A DNA stretch of 64,000 nucleotides from Antilocapra americana (Eukaryota > Chordata > Mammalia > Artiodactyla > Antilocapridae). Below, in pieces: positions 1 to 12,200 of this stretch. Both the position numbers and the translations under genes were made by a program. The notes under the pieces were generated by a model. The model ran no database searches. It saw nothing but the letters and a program-made list of their open reading frames with translations, and had not been told where the DNA came from. Where the stretch lies: contig ML664159.1 of the NCBI GenBank assembly GCA_007570785.1, positions 4,183,487 to 4,247,486 on the forward strand, read 5' to 3'. Each line of letters starts with the position of its first letter. Position 1 is the first letter of the stretch.

Positions 1-287
1 ATGAAATAGCTCAGCTGGAATTCCATCACCTCCACTAGCTTTTTTCTTAACGATGTTTCTAAGGTCCACATAACTTCACATTCTAGGATGTCTGGCTCTT
101 GGTGAGTGATCACACCATTGTGGTTATCTGGGTCATTAACATTCTTTTTTGTACAGTTCCTCTGTGTATTCTTGCCGCCTTTTCTTAATATCTTCTGCTT
201 CTGTTAGATCCATACCATTTCTGTCCTTTATTGTGCCCATCTTTGCATGAAATGTTCCCTTGGTATCTCTAATTTTCTTGAAGAGAT
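1..287 (-). mobile_element. BovB LINE fragment (RT region, antisense), cut by window edge
   Basis: The plus strand carries the reverse complement of the BovB ORF2 region just before the reverse transcriptase core. The same text recurs at 25860-26150 and 49150-49440, which identifies it without a database. It stops abruptly at about 287 and continues past the left edge. No intact frame remains, so this is a dead fragment. Confidence 0.85.
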
Positions 288-1004
288 AACACCTAAAGAC
301 AATGTTAATTTCATTTAAAATAAAGATTACCTGATACCATTGTATCAGCAGTCAGGAGACATTCAGGAAGGTGAAACCACACTAGTTATTTTATTGGAGA
401 ATTTCTTATGGAGAATTGATTAAATAGCTATGGGATGGTGTTGCAAAAGGGAACACTCAGAAGATAACAAGAGATAGTAATAGCAGGCATCAGATATCAC
501 TTCTAGGGAAACAAAGGGAAGAGACTGGGATTGCAAGAATTTAGTGTCTTTAGGGTCATGGCTAAGGCAATAGTTTAGTAACTAGCATATCATTAACTGC
601 CATTTTAAACTTTTATATTAGAAACTTTTCATTTCTTTTCCCTGAATACAAACTTAGTTACTTAACAAGAACCCCTTGTTGTCCTCCAGGTTCTCCCCAC
701 CCCTAAAATAGATCAGTCAGTGGCTTTCAGACTTTTCTTAGCCCTTTTTCCCTCCATCTTCTTAATTTTATTTTGTTCTTCCCTTTTTTGTTGCTTCCTT
801 GCTCCATTTGTTTTCCCTTCCTTGTTTGGTTGGGTGAGTGGACGATTGGATTCCTTTTACTGTCCTTCCACATATGCAGAGGTAGTTTGAAAACCACTAG
901 TCTAGATGATTTTGTCATAAGATTCAATAGACTGAAAGGCTCTTTGAAAAGCATTGGAGAGAAATGTCAACTGGCTTTTGATACTGTGTTCACAACCTTT
1001 TTTC
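288..1004. other. Unassigned AT-rich DNA
   Basis: I recognise no repeat, exon or regulatory pattern here. Two overlapping open frames of 75 and 78 codons on opposite strands (727-1009) look like chance frames: low-complexity composition and no recognisable domain. Confidence 0.5.
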
Positions 1005-1205
1005 TATAAAGGCCCATATAGTAAACATTTTCAGCTTCGTGTGCTTATAGTCTCTGTCAAAACTACTCACCTCTGCTGTTGTACTGTGAAAGCAGCCATA
1101 GACAATACGTAAATGGCTAGGTATGTCTTTGTTCTAGCTAACTTCATTTACAAAAGCTGGCAATGAGGCCAGTTTTGCCTAAGGACCATAGTTTGCCATC
1201 TCCTG
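1005..1205. mobile_element. Non-autonomous hAT-Charlie-type DNA transposon
   Basis: The text matches the remembered Charlie-type consensus: an AAAGGCCCATATAG-like start, a central GAAAGCAGCCATAGACAATACG block and an end reading TAGTTTGCCATCTCCTGG. The left end resembles the left end of the longer element at 31703. Many substitutions point to an old insertion. The exact subfamily is not certain. Confidence 0.7.
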
Positions 1206-1551
1206 GCCTAGAGTGCCAAAGCCCATTGTATAGAATAGTGGTCTCCAAAATAAGGTGCAAACACTGTTGATTGCACTTTTGCTTTTGTGTATGTTTCCTA
1301 GTTTAATATAAAAGTTAAACAGATGTACAACTTATGTCTTCATTTTTAGGAGTAGCATACTTTGCATTGTGTAAATTGGAAGTAACCTATTCAGTCCCTA
1401 CGTCTGTGGACATTTAAGATGTTTTATAATTGAAACTATGAATATTCTTGTACATGAATATTCTCATACCTATATTGTTTGTGTACATACCTACATTTAT
1501 TTATATTTATTCTTATATATAAATATCTTCTTTATATGTATATTGCTTATA

Positions 1552-1793
1552 CAGTTGACTCTTGAGCAGTTAGAGGGTTAGGGGTTCTGATCTTCCATGG
1601 AGTAAAATCTGTGTATAACTAATAGTCAGTGCTTCGCATACCTCATGCCTCTGTATCCACAGTTCCACATCCTCAGATTCAGTCAACTGTAGATTGTATA
1701 GTGTTGTACTATTAATATTTACTCTAGAAAGAATATTCATGTGTAAGTGGACCTGTGGCGTTAAAGCCTGTGTTGACCCTGAAGGGTCAACTG
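1552..1793. mobile_element. MER2-like Tigger (pogo) MITE with intact terminal inverted repeats
   Basis: The left end CAGTTGACTCTTGAGCA and the right end GGGTCAACTG are inverted repeats. The element is flanked by TA on both sides (1550-1551 and 1794-1795), the expected pogo/Tigger target duplication. The interior includes a GGGGTTAGGGG-like stretch typical of MER2. It is an internally deleted, non-coding copy. Confidence 0.75.
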
Positions 1794-1795
1794 TA

Positions 1796-2909
1796 TTCCT
1801 AGAAATGAACTTGCTGTGTCAAAGAGTATGTGGTTTTTTGGTTTTGGGGTTTTTTTTTTTTTGAGGTTAATGCACATTATCATTTTGTACTGTGGGAGTG
1901 TAGTACATATGCCGCCTCTATCTCCCACCACTAGCAGTGAGTAAGTGTTCACTTTTTAATATACCAAAAATAATACCACTCTTGCCAAATATGTATTGAT
2001 TTAATCAATGAAATGATTAGAATTATAGCCAGTATAGTGTGATGGTTTTATTTTGATGGATGACAGAAAATTTACTTTGTCATTTCTGAACATAATGCCC
2101 TTTCTATAGGAAAATTTAATTGCTGGTATTTTTTGATGATTAGAAAAAGTGATGGATACTGACAAATCTGAGGAAAGGAAGAAATCCAGTGCATCAGTGA
2201 AGCAGTTTCAGACCTTCTTATTTTTGCATTGTAATAAGAAATAGAGCTTCAGACATTTGTTGATTGATCAGTTATCCCAACAGGCTAATATCACTTTTAG
2301 AACTTTATTCAGATGAAGTAGTAAACTGCTAAGAACTGTGTACTGTGATCTGGATGGCTTTAGCCTCTTTATTCTGAAGTTAATGGGTGGGAGTGGGTGC
2401 CATTTTTTATACCATATGCCATAATTTTTCCATATCATCTCAATTCTAGTATTATTATTGATAAAATTTCTGAAAAAGTTACTGAGTTTGGCATCACATT
2501 AGGAATGGGGTGCCTAAAATCCCCAGGTGATTATGATTTGTCAAAACATCATCAGATGAAAGCAGTTTAAGACAAAATACCCAAATCTACTGGGAGTTTT
2601 TAGTTTGTTGTGCTTTCTAATACAGTTTTATAAAGTTCTGATTTCTAAATATAGTAAAGTGTTTTAGGATTATATTATTTATATATATTATTTATTTTTT
2701 TATTTTAAAGAACATATTTATATGTACATATACACACATATTTATATATATATATATTTATTTATTTTTTAAAGAGTATGTACACACTTTTTTTAAGGGT
2801 AACTCTTCCTGGTCTCGTAAATGTGAGCTTTTTAATGTGCTGTCAGATTTGAAAGATGCAAGTTCCTGGATGGAACTGAAAGTACTGTATATGAAACAAT
2901 ATGCCCAAT
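1796..2909. other. Unassigned AT-rich DNA with AT-simple tracts
   Basis: No family is recognised. A T-run lies near 1850-1863 and an AT/TATT-rich tract at about 2675-2770. Open frames here are short and low in complexity. Confidence 0.5.
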
Positions 2910-3106
2910 CAAGATTTTTCTGAAGCTTTTTATTTGATACAGTTTTAAACCTACATGTAAGTTGCAGAACAGTAAAAGAAATGCTCATGTATCTTTTGTC
3001 ATGTATCCTTTATCCAGATTTACCAGTTGTTTACATTTTGCCCATTTGCTTTATCAAATTCCCTGTGTGAATACACACACACATACACTTTTTTTTAAAG
3101 AATCAT

Positions 3107-4510
3107 AGAAAGCCCAGAGATAAATCCATGCATCTATGGACACCTTATCTTTGACAAAGGAGGCAAGAATATACAATGGAGAAAAGACAACCTCTTTAAC
3201 AAGTGGTGCTGGGAAAACTGGACAGCCACTTGTAAAAGAATGAAACTAGAACACTTTCTAACACCATACACAAAGATAAACTCAAAATGGATCAACGATC
3301 TAAGCATAAGAGCAGAAACTATAAAACTCCTAGAGGATAACATTGGCAAAACACTCTCTGACATAAACCAAAGCGTGATCCTACATGACCCACCTCCCAG
3401 AATATTGGAAATAAAAGCACAAATAAACAAATGGGACCTAATTAAAATTAAAAGCTTCTGCACAACAAAGGAAACTATAAGCAAGGTGCAAAGACAGCCT
3501 TCAGAATGGGAGAAAATAATAGCCAATGAAGCAACAGACAAACAATTAATCTCAAAAATATACAAGCAACTCCTGCAGCTCCATTCTAGGAAAATAACAA
3601 CCCAATCAAAAAGTGGGCCAAAGAACTTAACAGACATTTCTCCAAAGAAGACATAAAAATGGCTAACAAACACATGAAAAGATGCTCAACATCACTCATT
3701 ATCAGAGAAATGCAAATCAAAACCACAATGAGGTATCACTTTACACCAGTCAGAATGGCTGCAATCCAAAAATCTACAAGTAATAAATGCTGGAGAGGAT
3801 GTGGAGAAAAGGGAACTCTCTTACACTGTTGGTGGGAATGCAAACTAGTATAGCCACTATGGAAAACAGTGTGGAGGTTCCTTAAAAAACTGCAAATAGA
3901 CCTGCCATATGACCCAGCAATCCCACTGCTGGGCATATACACTGAGGAAACCAAAATTGAAAGAGCCACGTGTACCCCAGTGTTCATCGCTGCATTGTTT
4001 ACAATAGCCAGGACATGGAAGCAACCTAGATGCCCATCAACTGACAATGGATAAGAAAGCTGTGGTACATATACACAATGGAATATTACTCAGCCATTAA
4101 AAAAAAATTCATTTGAATCAGTTCTACTCAGGTGGACGGAACTGGAGCCCATTATCCAGAGTGAAGTAAGCCAGAAGGGAAAACAACAATACAGTATATT
4201 AACGCATATATATGGAATTTAGAAAGACGGTAACGAGAACCCTGCATGCGAGACAGCAAAAGGAACGCAGATGTATAGAATAGACTCGTGGACTCTGTGG
4301 ATGAGGGAAAGGGTGGGATGATATGGGAGAATGGCATTGAAACATGTTAATTATCATATATCTAAGCAATAGCCGGCCCAGGATTGATGCTTGGGACTGG
4401 TGCAACGAGATTTCCCGGGGGGAGGGAGGAGGGAGGGAGGTTCTGGAGGGGGAGCATATGTAAACCCATGGTGATATCATGTCATTGTATGGCAAAACTA
4501 ATAAAAAAGA
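3107..4510 (+). mobile_element. Ruminant L1 (L1_BT type), 5'-truncated, ORF2 C-terminus plus 3' UTR
   Basis: A 1.4 kb 3' piece of a young ruminant L1. Frames at 3240-3656, 3659-3853 and 3869-4054 together cover the end of ORF2, past the reverse transcriptase, including the basic and cysteine-rich C-terminal region. The protein is broken: the frame changes near 3655, and one base is missing near 4044 compared with the copy at 23250. The 3' UTR has the G-rich tract at 4419-4453 and ends in an A-rich tail. A 10-base target duplication, AAAGAATCAT, lies at 3097-3106 and 4511-4520. The insertion landed inside an older L1M. It is not autonomous. Confidence 0.92.
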
Positions 4511-4679
4511 AAAGAATCATTTGAGTGTAAGTGGCAGGCATTAGTCCCTTTATACCTGAATATTTTGATGCATATTTCATAGGAAATTTATTTTCAGAAT
4601 CACGGTATAGTAACCAAAATAAAAATGAAACACTGATACAAAGGTATTATCAATAGTCCATGTTATTGGTTATATCATT

Positions 4680-5270
4680 TTATTGTTGTTTAGTTGCTTA
4701 GTCATGGCCGTCGTTTTGTGACCCCGTCCATGGATTGCAGCACATCAGGCTTACCAGTCCTTTACCATCTCCTGGAGTTTGCTCAAATTCATATCCATTG
4801 AGTTGGTGATATCATCCAGCCATATCTTCTGTCATCCCCTTCTCCCGCTTTCAGTCATTCCCAGCATCTGGGTCTTTTCCAATGAGTTGGCTCTCTGCAT
4901 CAGATGACCAAAGTATCAGAGCTTCAGCTTTAGCATCAATCCTTCCAGTGAATATTCCGGGTTTATTTCCTTCAGGATTGACTGGTTGATCACCTTGCAG
5001 TCCAAGGAACTCTCAAGAGTCTTCTCATCAGTTCTTCAGCACTCTGCCTTTTTTTATTGTCCAACTCTCACATCCGTACATGACTACTGGAAAAACCACA
5101 GCACTGACTATACAGATCTTTGTTGGCAAATTAACGTCTCTTCTTTTTAATACGCTGTCTAGGTTTGTCATAGCTTTTCTTCCAAGAAGCAAGCATTTTT
5201 TAATTTCATGGCTTCAGTCGCCATCCACAGGGATTTTTGGAGCCCAGGAGTCTGTCACTATTTTCCACCC
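4680..5270 (-). mobile_element. BovB LINE 3' part, antisense
   Basis: The reverse complement encodes the end of BovB ORF2; the same region appears at 24450-25060 (minus) and 20380-20780 (plus). The BovB 3' end, with a GTTTAGTTGCTTAGTC-like sequence shared with Bov-A SINEs, lies at the left. Frameshifts and stops are frequent. The copy is 5'-truncated at about 5270. No clear target duplication was found. Confidence 0.85.
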
Positions 5271-5328
5271 TCATATTTACACGTCATCACCCCTCTTCTC
5301 CATTTAGGATCTAATCTAGGGTATATAT

Positions 5329-5451
5329 CGGAGAAGGCAATGGCACTCCACTCCAGTGTTCATGCCTGGAAAATCCCAGGGACAGGGGAGTCTGGTGGGC
5401 TGCTGTCTATGGGGTCACACAGAGTCGGACATGACTGAAGCGACTTAGCAG
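5329..5451 (+). mobile_element. Bov-A SINE monomer
   Basis: A single Bov-A unit starting GGAGAAGGCAATGGCA and ending GACTTAGCAG. It is bounded by a perfect 13-base duplication, CTAGGGTATATAT, at 5316-5328 and 5452-5464. It inserted in the old L1M 3' UTR. Confidence 0.93.
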
Positions 5452-5790
5452 CTAGGGTATATATTGCAATTAGTTTTCTTGTCTCCTTTTATGGTGGAAC
5501 AGTTTGTCAGCTGTTCTTTGTCTTTCATAACTTTGATATTTGTAAAGCTATATAGGCCAGTGTTTTTTTTGTAGAATGTCCTTCAGTTTGGATTTGTTTA
5601 ATGTTTCCTCATGAACAGATTCAGGTTGTACATTAAAAAAAATTGTTTTGGCCAAAAATACCACAGAAATAATACTGTGTCCTTCTCAACATGTCATATC
5701 AGGAATCAAGAGATGTTGGTTTATTCCATTATTTGTAAGGAAACTTTGATTATTTGGTGGTTGTCCAATCAAAGTTTGGCTTGGCAATAT

Positions 5791-6568
5791 AAATAAACAG
5801 AACTTTTATAGTGGTATAATTTCTAAGGTTCACATTCTGGTCTGAATAAATTACTTGGTATATTTTCTCTATGTATAATACCTATTCCCCATGGGTGACA
5901 AAACAAAACAAAATGAGCTTGTTAGCTTAATATTGTTGAAGAAATTAAGTGAATAAACTAAATAAAATAGGTTTGTATCATTCTACTTATATCAGTTTTA
6001 GGCGGGTTTATTTCCACTTGATTTGTTTGAAATTCTTCGTAATTTGTGTATAGACTGTCTTGTTAATTGATATTATAACTTATATAAAGAATTACTGTGA
6101 TACAGAATTGTGATTTTTTTAGTTTTTTAAAGAGCTTAAACACTTTATTCTCTTCTTCATACAGTGCTGAGCCCTACATAAGTTACCCCCATTGTTTCTA
6201 GCTCTCTTCCATCTCAGCTCTTGAATACTCGATTGTTTGTTTACTTCTCTTACATACATTTTAAATTATGAATGAAACATGACTACAAAAGCATGATCTT
6301 ACCCAAACACATGGTTTCCAGAATTTTATTTTTAAGATGACGAGTGTCACAGGTCCATTTCCTTGCTTCCAGAGAAACCATTCCTGAAAGATTAGAACGA
6401 ATTCTTTTAAAAATCCTTGGCATAAGAGAATTCCAGCGTCTTAGGAACCTGTTCGAGAACAGACACATTTTAGAAATACTTTCTTGTAGTTGACCTAAGT
6501 CTGCTATCCTGTTTCTTCTTCTCTCCTGTTTCTTCTTTGTCAGTAGTAGGGATAAATAACTAGTATTA
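5791..6568. other. Unassigned; contains an unexplained open frame on the minus strand
   Basis: No repeat family recognised. On the minus strand about 90 codons are open between 6560 and 6283. The peptide is rich in basic residues and continues into the adjacent SINE, so the 140-residue frame as a whole is not a gene. I do not recognise any domain. It may be a chance frame or part of an old retrocopy. Confidence 0.4.
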
Positions 6569-6579
6569 GTCTTTGTATA

Positions 6580-6865
6580 TGGAGAAGGCAATGGCAGCCC
6601 ACTCCAGTACTCTTGCCTGGAAAATCCCACGGATGGAGGACCCTGGTGGGCTGGAGTCCATGGGGTTGCAAACAGTTGGACATGACTGAGCGACTTTACT
6701 TTCACTTTTCACTTTCATGTATTGGAGACGGAAATGGAAACCCACTCCAGTGTTCTTTCTTGCCTGGGGAATCCCAGGGACGGGGGGGCCTGGTGGGCTG
6801 CTGTCTATGGGGTCGCACAGAGTCGGACACGACTGAGCGACTCAGCAGCAGCAGCAGCAGCAGCC
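6580..6865 (+). mobile_element. Full-length Bov-A2 SINE (dimer)
   Basis: Two Bov-A units in tandem joined by a CACTTTTCACTTTCATG linker, with a terminal (CAG)n tail at about 6844-6864. The target duplication is GTCTTTGTATA at 6569-6579 against GTCTTTGTGTA at 6866-6876, one mismatch. The two halves give short antisense frames that are not genes. Confidence 0.93.
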
Positions 6866-6876
6866 GTCTTTGTGTA

Positions 6877-9019
6877 ACAGTGGTTTCAAAATTACTAAGG
6901 CTCATATCCTGAATAAGTTTGCCCTTTCTTGTTCTCTAGTCACGTGTGCAACCAACCCGTGACTGTCTTGCCACTTTTTAGTTAGAAATCCAGAATTGGG
7001 TGAGGTCCATGAACCTTTTATTTATTGACCTCAACTTTTATGGTTTTAAATTTAAAGTATGCTGCATTACTTTTAATCAAAGCAAAAAACCAATAATGCA
7101 TTACTTCTTTGAGTGGGAATGTTGTTGAGATATACTAACAATATTAGAGTTTGTTAATAATAAGTTGGGCTATGAAGAAAGTTTGAAAATCAATAGTTTA
7201 TATATTATAATTTAATATTTTGCTTTGCTTTTCTCAGGTCATTCAGGTGTTTAGCATTTTATTGTACTTTTATTAAAGAATTGTTAATAACTTTACAAGC
7301 ATATCAGAGTGAAACAACAAAGAAAACTGAAAAGTAGTACAATAATGATTACAATAGATAGGACTGTTATAATGTAGTAGTGACATTATTCTTTGCCTAT
7401 TGGCTAAAATGTTATTTGTTGTTCCTTTTCTTTTTGATTTTTTTTTTATTTTAGCACTGATGGTTTACCTCCATATAACTAGAAAATAATTGAGAATTGT
7501 CTATATGTTTTTGTTTACTGTAGTTTGGCTTTATGAAATTTTATCAGCATATGTTTTACTAAATTCTTAGAATATGAAATCTGCCGTAGATGTCTATGAT
7601 GTACGTTTACTTCTGGAAAGTATGCATGCATGTTTATGTATATGTTTTTGTATATACATAATATATAAAATGCATGTATATTTTGAAGAGCAGAAGTGGA
7701 TTAGAGAAATAAAATTATAATTGATTGAGATCCTAACTTTCAGTTTAAGTACAAGAAGATGAATACATTTTATCATATCTTGCAAAGTATTCCTATATAT
7801 TTTGATAATTGATTTTTTTCTTATCAATACCACTTTACAAAAATGCATATTATCTGGGATGTAAGAAAAGCATGTTACTTAAAATCAGATGTTTAAAGTG
7901 ATACTGTTGACTCCAAACCTCCCATGAAAAATATATATAGAAACTTTGAGTTTCTATCTCTAAGAATGGCACTCTGTAGTGGATTTAGAAGTGAATCCAA
8001 AGGTGTTCCTTTGGACTCGCATCCAAAGGTGTGTGCAGTGTCCTTCCTTCAAGAATGAAGTCACGTTTCAACCTATGTTAGGAGAACAAGGCATGCATTT
8101 TAGATAGTTTTATATGGCTCACACAGATTGACAATCACGGAATTAAACTATCATGATTCAGCTTGGTTAAATGATCCACCGATAACTAAGTAATTAACAC
8201 TCTACATGAGGAGGTCGGTTCAGTAACTTATGGCTCTTTTTAAAAATTAATCTTATGTGACAAATTTTTGCTGCTAATGGAAATATTGAAAATGTTTTAG
8301 TTGTTCTTGGAGTGGTGTTACATGAAGTTTTAAGCCTCAGTTATTAGAAAAAAATATACTTGCTTGATTTAAAGGCAGCAGTGTTGATTGAGTAGAGTAA
8401 CTAAATAATAAAAAAATAGAAACAGAATTCAATAGAAAAGATTGTGGCCTTCTCATTCTTTTTCTTCCAGGAAAATGATTATGACCTTAGAAAGAGGCAC
8501 CTACTGACCCTTGCCAAGTGAAAACGAAAAGATATAAAGTCCTTTCCAACATTTTATTTTCTAATTCCACTGTGACTTTATCATCTTCAGAGTACACCCG
8601 CATACTCCCACCAGTTTTTCTTATCAATGGGTCCACCCTTCTATGTCATGGACTTACTAGGAGGCTGTTGTTCTGGTGTCTTTCCAACTATCCTTGATTG
8701 TTTTATAGTGACCAGAGTTACTTTGTTCATAATGGATCTGTAGTGATGACCAAGATTTGAGAAATAGTTATGAGTTAAGAAAAACATTTGGAATCCACAA
8801 AACTAGTTAAATAATTCTTGATTATCTAAATTTAGCACAAGAACTAGTGTAGTATCACAGTGAACAGAAAAAAGTTTCATATTTTAATTTTGATATGCTT
8901 TTCATGATAAATGCCATGTGTTTAGAAAAATCAATATTAAAATTTAGCTTCAAAGAATTCATGAAAAGAAACATAATGAAATCTTGATATATTATATACA
9001 AAAGACAAATCCCTGATCA
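6877..9019. other. Unassigned AT-rich DNA
   Basis: I see no recognisable repeat, exon or RNA gene. An AT-rich stretch lies at 7600-7680. Open frames are chance-like. Confidence 0.45.
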
Positions 9020-9690
9020 TTTCTTTTTATGCAAATGAGTTTGATTTAGACATAATTCCCCAACATCACCATGAATTTCCATCTGTGTAACCCTGATGTT
9101 CTTAAGCAGTCTGCTCTTACCTCATGCTCTGGGCTATATTCACTCTGCGTGTATGGAAACTGTGACTATCTTAACACTTTAGATGATGATATGAATAACA
9201 ATTGTTTGTTGATTTTATATTCTCTATCTCCCTGGATAACCTGCTGTCTGCAAAGGCTGAATAAGTGGCAGATAGCTTTTGTCATCCCTTATCCAAGCTG
9301 TACACTTGTAAGGAAGAGCAGGGATAATCGCCTCAATCTAATTAGGGGTTAAAAGAGGCCATGACTGTGATGTGGCAGTGAGACATCTTACTGTAGCAAT
9401 CCTGTTTGCATTAGAAAAATAAGGTTGTCATATTGATTATTCAAATTGGTTTATATTGGCCAAAGCTCAAGGGCTTGTATTGCAGCTGAAGCAGTTGAAG
9501 ATCCCAGCTATTCACAGAAGACCTATGCTATAGCATATATTATACTGTGGCTTGTTTGCTAATTTGAGATTTTAAGAATGAAGACAGAGCTTAATCAGGT
9601 GATTTAAAGGTTAAACTGACCATCAGAAACTGAAATTTAGCTTCCACCTGTGCAGTGATTATGTAAATATTGAATGAGTAAAGATCCAGT
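9020..9690. promoter_or_regulatory. Candidate conserved non-coding (enhancer-like) element
   Basis: This stretch is free of recognised repeats and of higher complexity than its surroundings. It contains a palindromic homeodomain-type core CTAATTAG at 9338-9345 followed by GGGGTTAAA, and a CAAATTGG...TATTGGCC stretch at 9443-9461. An open frame of 93 codons (9071-9352) has no recognised domain. The regulatory role is inference from composition only; no alignment was possible. Confidence 0.35.
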
Positions 9691-11129
9691 GACGTCTTAG
9701 GTCTCTAAACTGAAGACATTGTATGTATCAATATAAAAGCATTATTTAGAACCATTTTAGTCTTTTGATGATGCATGTTTCAATGGTAACTGATACTAGT
9801 TAAAAGGAGTAGATTCTAAGTGTAAGCTGACACTTACCTTGCCTCTTCTCTTTCTGTTCCACTCCACACTTCTCTTCAACCTATTTTCCTGTTCTTCACA
9901 TGAATATTTTAGAGTTTGCATATATTCTTGGAACAGGCATATCATAATGGAAGATACAAATGTGTGAAAATTTCCTGTACAAATCTTTTATAATTGTTGC
10001 ACAAATGTCCTAGTCAACTGTATGTAAGTCCAACTAAGTTGCTGTGCATGGATAGCCTGTATTCTGATACATGTAACAAATGCCTGTAGACATTGGATGT
10101 TTTTTATGAAAGCTTCATTATAGAACTGATATTTAAAATGAGGAGTTAATATATAGACTCTTCCAGCAGTAGTCAGCTATTTTTCTTTGGTCTTTTTGCT
10201 TTCTACTTTTTGAGTTATCACCATGATTCAACATGTTTCAATCAGTTATAGTTGTGATTTTGTGCTTTTTTGTGGCTCAAATGGTAGCAAGTTAGATCAT
10301 TGAGAAACTCTTGAAATTAGCTCTTGTGCCCTTTATACATAACTGTTGGTTTTAAAATGATTCTTTGCATTCTGTTCTAGTTTTATATTGAATATACTTT
10401 GTCTTAGACCCTGGAATCAGCCACTTAATCCAGATAACTGTGGCTCCTTTTAGTCAGAAATGGTATTTAAAAATCAAAATATGATGTTGGTAGTGTTACT
10501 AGGGATGTCATCGCTTTAGTTCAAAAATGTAAGATGTTTCATTGAATCTAAGATGTGTCCAATTGTAATTTTATGTACTACTAAGAAGGAGAAAAAAACA
10601 CTGCTTATTAATTTTAAGACACCAACTAATACAAGATACATCCTCATTCCAGATATGTTAACATAGGATGCAAAAATGTGCATCTTAATATCAAGTATGT
10701 TATACTGAATCATGAGTTCATACTAATATTTTAAAATAAAATTTAATTTTGTAGAAAGTTTACATAAGGTTTAGTTTATTCATGTATTTTTTCTCTTTCA
10801 GTGGATGTATTTCTAATAATATCACATAATTATTTATTTGCTTTGTTGTAGATAAGCATGAAATTGTTTTTAAAATAATGTCCTTGAGTTTATATTTAAT
10901 CTATTGTATTTATATTATTATATTTATTATAAAAAATAACATGAAAAGTATAAAAGCAATTTTATCATTAAATCCAGCAATAAGTTAAAAAATAAGCCAG
11001 GAATTAAATGTAGCTTATTCCAAGTATATGAAGATGATTTAATATTGTAAACTTTCTTAATACAATTAGCAATAATAAGTGAAAAGAGTTTAGTGATGTC
11101 TACCTTTCTCCACTTCATTTACTCATGTA
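9691..11129. other. Unassigned AT-rich DNA
   Basis: No family recognised. Only short chance frames are present. Confidence 0.45.
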
Positions 11130-12200
11130 ATTTTCATAGAGTAAAATATACATATGTATAGAGTTCAGTAAGTTGTAGCAAATACATTCACTTGTATACC
11201 ACACCTCATTATTTAAAAAAATTTTCTTCTACTTGTTTGCAGTCAGTCCCTGCCCCCACCTACTATTCTAATTTCATTGATAATAGATTAGTTCTAGAAT
11301 GTCATATAAATGGAATCATACAGTATGTACTCTTTTGTATTTTGTTATTTTGCTCCATATGATGTTTTGGAAAATTTTCCACATTGTTGGGTGTATCAGT
11401 AGTTTTTTCCTTCTGTTGCTGACTAGTATTCCATGATATGAATGTACCACAATTCATTCTATTGAAGTGTGTTTAGGTTATTTTCACTTTGGAGCTATTA
11501 CGAATAAAGCTACCATGGACTTACTGATATAGATCTTTGTGGAACAGTGTTTTCACCTCTCCTGTGTTAAATACCTAACAATGAATTTTTGTCCTTTCAG
11601 AATAAAGCACCTGTGAACATGTGTGTATATATTTTTGAAGGGACATATGTTTTCATTTCTTTTAGGTAAATAGCTAGCAATAGAATAGAAGGATTATGTG
11701 ATAGGTATATATTTAACTTCTAAATGATTTTGCGCCATTGTTTAGCTTGCATTTCCATAAACAATGTATATTCCAGCAAGAAGTTTCAGTTTTTGCATAT
11801 CTTTGCCAGTGTCTGATGTTGTCAGATCTTTAAATTCCAGCTCTTCTAATGAATTTGAAGTGAGTTTTAACTAATGATATTTACCACTTTTTTATAGGCT
11901 TATTTTGCCATTTGTATATTTTTCCTTGTAAAGTATATGTTTCAGCCTTTTATCTATTTTTCAAAAATAATTATTCATCCTGTTGTTATTGAGTTATTGG
12001 AATTTCTTATATATTCTGGGTTTGAGTCCTTGTCAGATATGTGTTGTGAATATTTTCCCCTAGTCTATGTCTTTTCTATTTATTTCTTATCAATGTTTTA
12101 AGATAAAGCATGGTTTTATAATTTGAAGTCCTACATGTTAGTTTTTTCTTTTATATTTAGTACTTACACCTTTTTTCTTACAGGTAAAAAGCTAGAATCA
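11130..12200 (-). mobile_element. Old L1M, antisense (3' UTR and end of ORF2)
   Basis: Reads as the reverse complement of the L1 ORF2 end and 3' region: CATAAATGGAATCATACAGT, TAGTATTCCATGATATGAA, and the TTTGAGTCCTTGTCAGATAT stretch near 12022. Text that would follow in an L1 resumes at about 15300, so this and the 15290-20340 block are probably one L1 split by later insertions. Heavily mutated. Confidence 0.7.

Larger units (their letters stand above)
2910..5790 (-). mobile_element. Old L1M-type 3' UTR, antisense, interrupted by three younger insertions
   Basis: Four separated blocks read as consecutive parts of one old L1M 3' UTR in antisense: about 2910-3096, 4511-4675, 5275-5328 and 5452-5790. 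Diagnostic stretches are the ACCAGTTGTTTACATTTTGC-like start, the CATTTGAGTGTAAGT block right after the ruminant L1, and TTTCCTCATGAACAGATTC towards the end. The blocks join in order once the ruminant L1 (3107-4510), BovB (about 4680-5270) and Bov-A SINE (5329-5451) are removed. This gives the relative order of insertion: L1M is oldest. Confidence 0.7.

Noticed and set aside
727..1009. Overlapping open frames of 75 and 78 codons on both strands
   Set aside because: Composition is low in complexity, the frames shadow each other, and no domain or exon signals are visible.
6844..6864. CAG triplet run as a possible coding polyglutamine repeat
   Set aside because: It is the normal 3' tail of the Bov-A2 SINE; similar short runs occur at 24101-24116 and 38342-38350.
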